A stretch of 12,953 nt of DNA from an uncultured Actinomycetes bacterium (GTDB taxonomy: Bacteria; Actinomycetota; CALGFH01). The notes under the pieces are model-generated. The model saw only the letters and a list, made by a program, of their open reading frames with translations. It was not told the origin of the DNA and did no database searches. This document shows positions 8,306-12,953 of the stretch, one piece after another. A program made the translations under genes and the position numbers. The DNA lies in NCBI GenBank assembly GCA_937881255.1, contig CALGFH010000414.1, positions 1 to 12,953 of the forward strand. The letters are read 5' to 3'. The stretch's first letter is position 1. Each line of letters begins with the position of its first letter.

Positions 8306-11047
8306 ATGGCCGGCCCGTTGCTGGAGACCAAGCTCCACGTCCCCAGGCGGCGACGCGGCCTGGTGGCGCGTCCGAGGCTGATCGAGCGCCTGAGCCTCCA
8401 GGCAGAGCCGGCGCTGACGTTGGTGTCGGCTCCGGCCGGGTTCGGGAAGACGACGCTGGTGGCGGAGTGGCTGGCGACCGTCTCGGCCGATGGACGGCGT
8501 GTGGCGTGGCTCTCGCTCGACAAGAGCGACAACGATCCAGCGTTGTTCTGGACCTACCTCATCGGCGCCCTGCGGACGGCGGCGGACGGGGTCGGCGGGC
8601 CTGCCCTCACGCTCCTGCAGTCGCCCCAGCCGCCGATGGAGGCGGTCCTGGCCACGCTGCTCAACGAGCTCAGCGCGCTCCCGGACGATGTCGTGCTGGT
8701 GCTCGACGACTACCACGTCATCGACGCGCGCGAGGTGCAGGACGGGATGGCCTTCCTGCTGGAGCACCTGCCCCCACAGCTCCACCTGGTGATCGCCGGA
8801 CGCGCCGACCCGGCGTTGCCGCTGGCGCGGATGCGAGGGCGGGGCGAGCTCGTCGAGCTCCGCGCCGCCGACCTGCGCTTCACGCCCGAGGAGGCCGCGG
8901 CGTACCTCAACGGGGTGATGGGCCTGGTGCTGACGGCACGGGACGTGGCCTCGCTGGAGGGGCGCACCGAGGGGTGGATCGCCGCGCTCCAGCTGGCGGC
9001 GCTCTCGCTGCAGGGCCGGGACGACGTGGCCGCGTTCATCGCCGACTTCGCCGGGGACGACCGCTACATCGTCGACTACCTGGCCGAGGAGGTCCTGCAG
9101 CGCCAGCCCGAGCCTGTCCAGCGCTTCCTGCTGCAGACCTCCGTCCTGGACCGCCTCAGCGGCCCACTGTGCGATGCCGTCACCGGCCAGGACAACGGCA
9201 AGGCCATGCTGGCGGCGCTGGAGCGAGGGAACCTGTTCCTTGTCCCGCTCGACGACCGCCGCCGCTGGTCTCGCTACCACCAGCTCTTCGCCGACGTTCT
9301 GCGGGCGCACCTGCTGGACGAGCAGCCCGATCACGTCCCTGACCTGAACCGGCGGGCGAGCGCGTGGCACGAGCGGAACGGCCAGCCGTCGGAGGCGATC
9401 CGCCACGCCCTGGCCGCCGGGGATGTCGAGCGGGCGGCGGACCTGGTCGAGCTGGCGATCCCGGCATTTCGCAAGCGCAGGCAGGAGGCCACGATCCGTG
9501 GCTGGCTCGACGCCATCCCCAGCGACGTGGTCCGCGTCAGGCCCGTGCTCGCGGTGGGCTTCATCGGGGTGCTGATGACAAGCGGGGAGTTCGAGGGCGT
9601 CGAGGACCGGTTGCGGGACGCCGAGCGGTGGCTGGAGCCCACCGGTGATGGTGCGGACGCCACCCGGGCTCCGCCGGCGGGGATGGTCGTCGTCGACCAG
9701 CAAGAGTTTGCCCGCCTTCCCGGGGCGATCGGGATGTACCGGGCCGCCCTGGCCCTGGTCCGGGGCGACGGGCCCGCCACCATCGGCCACGCCCAGCGGG
9801 CGATCCACCGTGCGGCTGAGGAGGACCACCTCACCCGAGCCGGGGCATCGGCCCTCTCGGGGCTCGCCCGCTGGGGAGGCGGCGACCTCGAGGCCGCCCA
9901 CCAGGCCTACTCGGTCGCCGCCGAGGGGCTGCGGCGGGCCGGGTACATCGCCGACGTCCTGGGCTGTTCGATCACCCTGGCGGACATCCGGATCACCCAG
10001 GGTCGCCTGGGCGAGGCGCTGCGCACCTACGAGCGGGCGCTGCGACTGGCCGCCGACCAGCAGGGCGGTGTGCTGCGGGGAACGGCGGACATGTACGTGG
10101 GGATCAGCCAGATCGCCCGCGAGCGCAACGACCTGGCTGCCGCCACCCAGCACCTGCTGCGCGCCCAGGAGCTGGGCGAGCACACCTGGCTGCCGCAGAA
10201 CCCCTATCGCTGGCGGGTCGCGATGGCGCGGGTCCGGGAAGCCGAGGGAGACCTGGACGGCGCCCTCGACCTGCTCGAGGAGGCGCTGCGCGTGTACACG
10301 GGCGACTTCTCCCCGAACGTGCGGCCGATCCCGGCGTTGCGGGCCCGCGTGCTGGCCGCCCAGGGTCGTGTGGGCGAAGCCTCCGCCTGGGCGCGCGAGC
10401 AGGGCCTGTCGGCTGAGGACGACCTGTCCTACCTGCACGAGTTCGAGCACATCACCCTGGCCAGGGTGCTCCTGGCCCGTCACGGGAACGAGCGCGCGGC
10501 GGGCGCCGTCGACGAGGCGGCCCGGCTCCTGGAGCGCCTCCTGCGAGCAGCGGAAGCGGGGGAGAGGACGGGCAGCGTCATCGAGATCCTGGTGCTGCAG
10601 GCGCTCGCCCACCAGGCGCGCGGTGACCTCCCGGCCGCGCTGGCGTCGCTGCAACGCGCGCTGACGCTGGCCGAGCCGGAGGGCTACGTCCGGATCTTCG
10701 TGGGTGAGGGCGCAGCTGCGGCCTCACTGCTGAGGGTGGCCGCGAAGCAGGGGATCGCCCCGGGCTATGTCCGCCGGCTCCTGGCAGCCGTTGACCGCTC
10801 CGATGGCAGGCCCGTCCAACAGGGCCTGATCGAGCCACTGAGCGAACGCGAGCTGGACGTGCTCCGGCTGCTCGGCACCGACCTCGACGGCCCCGACATC
10901 GCCCGCGAGCTCTCGGTGTCGCTGAACACCATGCGGACGCACACCAGGAACATCTACGCCAAGCTCGGCGTGAACAGCCGCCGGGCGGCGGTCCGCCGGG
11001 CCGCGGAGCTCGGCCTGTCGGCGCGAGGCCGCAACCGCCAAGGCTGA
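8306..11047 (+). CDS. LuxR-family ATP-dependent transcriptional regulator (MalT/LAL type)
   Basis: 913 residues, the usual size of LAL (large ATP-binding LuxR) regulators. The N-terminal STAND-type NTPase has Walker A SAPAGFGKTT (about 41-50, Lys48) and Walker B VVLVLDDYH (D134, D135). The MalT-like segments DLRFTPEEAAAYLN, GRTEGWIAALQLAALSL and SRYHQLFADVLRAHL follow. A long helical, TPR-like middle (about 350-800) would sense an inducer or partner. The C-terminal LuxR helix-turn-helix runs from LSERELDVLRLL (starts about 845) through DIARELSVSLNTMRTHTRNIYAKLGV, with the typical T-x-HxxNIYxKL recognition helix. In this family ATP and an inducer drive multimerisation and DNA binding. Neighbouring transporter genes are plausible targets (inference), and an operator-like TCACCA cluster lies directly downstream. 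The reading frame is intact, unlike the transporters on both sides. Confidence 0.95.
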   Translation: MAGPLLETKLHVPRRRRGLVARPRLIERLSLQAEPALTLVSAPAGFGKTTLVAEWLATVSADGRRVAWLSLDKSDNDPALFWTYLIGALRTAADGVGGPALTLLQSPQPPMEAVLATLLNELSALPDDVVLVLDDYHVIDAREVQDGMAFLLEHLPPQLHLVIAGRADPALPLARMRGRGELVELRAADLRFTPEEAAAYLNGVMGLVLTARDVASLEGRTEGWIAALQLAALSLQGRDDVAAFIADFAGDDRYIVDYLAEEVLQRQPEPVQRFLLQTSVLDRLSGPLCDAVTGQDNGKAMLAALERGNLFLVPLDDRRRWSRYHQLFADVLRAHLLDEQPDHVPDLNRRASAWHERNGQPSEAIRHALAAGDVERAADLVELAIPAFRKRRQEATIRGWLDAIPSDVVRVRPVLAVGFIGVLMTSGEFEGVEDRLRDAERWLEPTGDGADATRAPPAGMVVVDQQEFARLPGAIGMYRAALALVRGDGPATIGHAQRAIHRAAEEDHLTRAGASALSGLARWGGGDLEAAHQAYSVAAEGLRRAGYIADVLGCSITLADIRITQGRLGEALRTYERALRLAADQQGGVLRGTADMYVGISQIARERNDLAAATQHLLRAQELGEHTWLPQNPYRWRVAMARVREAEGDLDGALDLLEEALRVYTGDFSPNVRPIPALRARVLAAQGRVGEASAWAREQGLSAEDDLSYLHEFEHITLARVLLARHGNERAAGAVDEAARLLERLLRAAEAGERTGSVIEILVLQALAHQARGDLPAALASLQRALTLAEPEGYVRIFVGEGAAAASLLRVAAKQGIAPGYVRRLLAAVDRSDGRPVQQGLIEPLSERELDVLRLLGTDLDGPDIARELSVSLNTMRTHTRNIYAKLGVNSRRAAVRRAAELGLSARGRNRQG

Positions 11048-11059
11048 CCGTCGCCGAAT

Positions 11060-11101
11060 TCACCACGGCAATCACCAGATGTGGTGATGCCTGCTCACCA
11101 C
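11060..11101. promoter_or_regulatory. Cluster of four TCACCA half-sites with a hairpin-forming dyad
   Basis: Within 42 bp between the LuxR regulator and the next gene, TCACCA occurs directly at 11060-11065, 11072-11077 and 11095-11100, and inverted (TGGTGA) at 11082-11087. The middle pair forms a perfect 7-bp dyad, ATCACCA-GATG-TGGTGAT (11071-11088). It can be extended by GGC/GCC with one bulged A to a 10-bp stem. No T-run follows, so a standard intrinsic terminator is unlikely. The direct copies start 12 and 23 bp apart, close to one and two helical turns. I infer an operator for the downstream operon, possibly bound by the adjacent LuxR-type regulator. Confidence 0.5.
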
Positions 11102-11152
11102 GTCGCTTTCTACCGTCCGGGCATCCAGTCAGGGACAGCGGAGAGGGACGCC

Positions 11153-11362
11153 GTGGGACGGTACGAGATCCGCGTCAAGGGCCACCTCGATGCCCGATGG
11201 GTCGCCTGGTTCGACGGGATGGCCCTCACCCACGACGGCGACGGCACGACCCTCATCCACGGTGACGTCGTCGACCAGGCCGCGCTGCACGGCCTGCTGG
11301 GGAAGGTGCGCGACGTCGGCCTGCCGCTGGTCTCGGTCACGCAGGTCGACCCCGACAACTAA
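11153..11362 (+). CDS. Small protein of unknown function (69 residues)
   Basis: Begins MGRYEIRVKGHLDARWVAWF and ends DVGLPLVSVTQVDPDN. No membrane segment or cysteine is present. The pattern RYEIRVKGHLD, then W-x2-WF-x-G, a DGTTLIHG stretch, and DQAALHGLLGKVRDVGLPL looks like a compact alpha/beta domain. I recall similar short hypothetical proteins in actinobacteria but know no assigned function. I chose the GTG at 11153 over longer starts at 11081 or 11084. GGAGAGGG (11140-11147) is 5 nt upstream, and the longer versions would begin inside the dyad and add residues of low quality. The stop codon TAA overlaps the Shine-Dalgarno of the ABC ATPase gene, which starts 12 nt later, so the two are probably translated from one mRNA. 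Confidence 0.8.
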   Translation: MGRYEIRVKGHLDARWVAWFDGMALTHDGDGTTLIHGDVVDQAALHGLLGKVRDVGLPLVSVTQVDPDN

Positions 11363-11374
11363 GGAGCACCAGAC

Positions 11375-12260
11375 ATGATCGAGCTGCACGGGCTGACCAA
11401 GCGGTACGGCCCCACCCTCGCCGTCGACGACCTGTCGTTCCAGGTGCAGTCCGGCAAGGTGACCGGGTTCCTGGGCCCGAACGGCGCCGGCAAGTCCACC
11501 TCGATGCGGATGGTCCTCGGCCTTGACCGGCCCACCGCCGGGCAGGCGCTGGTCGACGGCCGCCCCTACCAGGAGCTCCGTGCGCCCCTCCGGGTCGTGG
11601 GGGCGCTGCTGGACGCCGGGGCGGTCCATCCGCGCCGCAGCGCCCGCAGCCACCTGCTCGCCCTGGCGGTGAGCAACGGGATCACCAGGGCCCGGGTGGA
11701 GGAGGTCCTCGGCCTGGTCGGCCTGGACAAGGTCGCCGGACGGCGGGCCGGAGCGTACTCGCTGGGGATGCGCCAGCGGCTGGGGATCGCCGCCGCGCTG
11801 CTCGGCGACCCCGGCATCGTGCTGTTCGACGAGCCCGTCAACGGGCTGGACCCCGACGGGATCCGCTGGGTCCGCGTTCGTCTCCAGCCACCTGATGAGT
11901 GAGATGGAGGACACCGCCGACCACCTGGTGGTGATCGGGCGTGGCCGACTCGTCGCCGACGCGCCGATCGGCCAGGTCATCGCCGGCAGCTCCCACACGG
12001 TGGTGCGGGTCCGCACCCCCGCGGCCGCCGAGCTGGCCCGCCTGCTGGCACCGACCGCCCACAGCGTCCGGCGGGAGTCCGAGTCGCTGCTGACCGTCGA
12101 CGGGCTCACCACCGACGACGTCGGCGAGCTCGCCCACGCCGGCGGCATCCGGCTGCACGAGCTCACCCTCCAGTCCGCCTCCCTGGAGGAGGCCTACATG
12201 GAGCTCAGCCAGCACCACCTCGACTACGGCACCAGCCAGCTCACACCCCAAGGAGCATGA
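11375..12260 (+). pseudogene. ABC transporter ATP-binding protein, frameshifted with an internal deletion
   Basis: Frame 1 (11375-11902) encodes the start of a drug/peptide-export type ATPase. It has Walker A GPNGAGKST (34-42), signature YSLGMRQRL (128-136), Walker B IVLFDEP (148-154), D-loop NGLDPDG, then IRWVR and an abrupt frame loss ending in a stop. The continuation, FVSSHLMSEMEDTADHLVVIGRGRLVADAP, lies in the next frame from 11877 and runs to 12260, including the H-loop histidine (codon 11889-11891) and the C-terminal domain. Homologues of this type normally have about 13 residues (xLLRxLAxEGRTV) between the two parts. Here a single base separates them, so about 38 nt appear to be missing. 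Starting at the downstream ATG (11895) would exclude the H-loop. AAGGAG (11361-11366) serves the first ATG. As read, neither piece makes a working ATPase. Confidence 0.88.
12251..12255 (+). promoter_or_regulatory. Shine-Dalgarno site for the ABC permease
   Basis: AGGAG lies 7 nt before the GTG at 12263 but only 1 nt before the ATG at 12257. Spacing favours GTG as the true start. The ATG overlaps the upstream stop as ATGA, which would suit translational coupling, so both remain possible. Confidence 0.6.
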
Positions 12261-12262
12261 CC

Positions 12263-12953
12263 GTGACCACCACAGCCCTCACCTCCCGCCGTGCCCAGGC
12301 GGCCGGCATCGGCCGGCCGATGCTGCTGGGCCGCGCGGTCGGCGCGGAATGGGCCAAGCTGCGCTCGGTCCGCTCGACCTACGGCAGCCTGCTGGCGGCC
12401 GTCGTCGTCACCGCCGGCATCGCCGCCCTGGCCGGCTGGGCCATCGTCACCGACGACCAGCCGAACCCGGCCACGGCCGCCGACCTGGCCGCGGTCGGCG
12501 CCTCCCTGGGCCAGTTCGGGCTCGTCGCCCTGGCCGCGCTGGTGATCACGACCGAGTTCGCCACCGGCAGCATCCGCACCACCCTGGCGGCCACGCCGGC
12601 GCGGTGGGCGGTGCTGACGGCCAAGGCGGCCGTCGTCGGCGCGGTCACCTTCCCCGCCGGCTTCGTCGCCACCGCACTGGCCACCCTGGCCGCGTCGGCC
12701 ATCCTTGGCACCGGCACCGACGGCATCGGTGCCGTCAGCGCCCGGTCGGCCGCCGCCCTGACGCTCACCAGCCTCCTGGTGGTGGGCCTGGGCGCGGTCC
12801 TGCGCAGCGCCGCCGGGACCATCACCACCGCCGTCGCGGTCCTGTTCGCCCCGCCGATCCTGGGTGCCCTGGTGTCCAACGAGGTCGCCGCGGCGGTCCT
12901 GGACCACCTCCCGGCCGGGCTGAGTGGCGTCGTGTCCAGCGGCGCCGGCGACC
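12263..12953 (+). CDS. ABC-2 type transporter permease, 3' end outside the window
   Basis: 230 codons are visible without a stop before the window edge. After a hydrophilic N-terminus the motif GAEWAKLRSVRSTY (27-40) marks the entry to the first membrane segment, as in ABC-2 permeases paired with NatA/BcrA-type ATPases. Hydrophobic segments are at about 42-62, 82-97, 119-146, 165-180 and 187-204. TTEFATGSIRTTLAATPAR (96-114) is the characteristic cytoplasmic stretch after segment 2. It is the membrane partner of the ATPase encoded immediately upstream, with which it overlaps or nearly abuts. The substrate is unknown. The visible part is intact even though the ATPase is frameshifted, so it would have lost its partner unless another ATPase substitutes or the frameshift is an error. 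An alternative ATG start is at 12257. Confidence 0.88.
   Translation, partial: MTTTALTSRRAQAAGIGRPMLLGRAVGAEWAKLRSVRSTYGSLLAAVVVTAGIAALAGWAIVTDDQPNPATAADLAAVGASLGQFGLVALAALVITTEFATGSIRTTLAATPARWAVLTAKAAVVGAVTFPAGFVATALATLAASAILGTGTDGIGAVSARSAAALTLTSLLVVGLGAVLRSAAGTITTAVAVLFAPPILGALVSNEVAAAVLDHLPAGLSGVVSSGAGD

Noticed and set aside
7001..10654. A 1217-codon open frame on the minus strand opposite the MFS gene and the LuxR-type regulator
   Set aside because: It is antisense to two recognisable genes and its translation is Gln/Arg/Gly/Asp/Val-rich with no known motif. Such frames arise in GC-rich DNA because stop codons are rare.
11071..11088. The dyad after the LuxR-type regulator as an intrinsic terminator
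   Set aside because: The hairpin is reasonable, but it is followed by GCCTGCTCACC rather than a T-run. An operator fits better, though weak termination is not excluded.
11870..11900. Programmed ribosomal frameshifting in the ABC ATPase
   Set aside because: No slippery heptamer is visible, and about 13 normally present residues are missing, which slippage cannot explain.
6988..12953. The right half as an element integrated at tRNA-Gly
   Set aside because: No integrase gene and no second copy of the tRNA 3' end are in the window. It is kept only as a check within the tRNA finding.

Overview
The window is very GC-rich, densely coded DNA that fits an actinobacterium (Actinomycetota). Three things point that way: a dnaK gene preceded by a HAIR-like (HspR-type) operator, a dCTP deaminase that closely resembles the short mycobacterial Dcd, and a membrane Fe-S oxidoreductase of the mycobacterial EtfD type. 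I cannot name a genus. No CRISPR array, rRNA gene, insertion sequence or prophage gene is visible.

Left part (1-6821), chromosomal core. dnaK runs leftward off the window and lacks its C-terminus. Its promoter (TTGACA-N17-TATCTT) overlaps the HAIR-like operator. A membrane-anchored DUF192 protein follows on the same strand. Divergent from it is a large fusion protein: membrane helices, two 4Fe-4S clusters and two CCG domains, probably passing electrons from flavoproteins to menaquinone. Its 3' end overlaps by 23 bp the convergent end of a polytopic GT-C-like membrane protein. That gene sits just downstream of dcd in an apparent dcd/membrane-protein operon.

Middle (6898-6987). A tRNA-Gly(CCC) gene with its own -10/-35 and an encoded CCA end is divergent from dcd. 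It is followed after only 22 bp by a transporter reading frame.

Right part (7010-12953), accessory transport and regulation. In order: an MFS transporter interrupted by one in-frame TGA exactly between its two halves; an intact 913-residue MalT/LAL-type LuxR regulator; a short intergenic region with four TCACCA half-sites; a small conserved-looking 69-residue protein of unknown function; an ABC ATPase broken by a frameshift with about 38 nt missing between its D-loop and H-loop; and an ABC-2 type permease running off the right edge. The last three are tightly spaced and look like one operon.

The main points for follow-up are the two damaged transporter genes flanking an intact regulator, the operator-like repeat cluster between the regulator and the ABC operon, and the overlapping promoter/operator at dnaK. 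I did not find a clearly new multi-gene system; the candidates are individual sites and broken genes.
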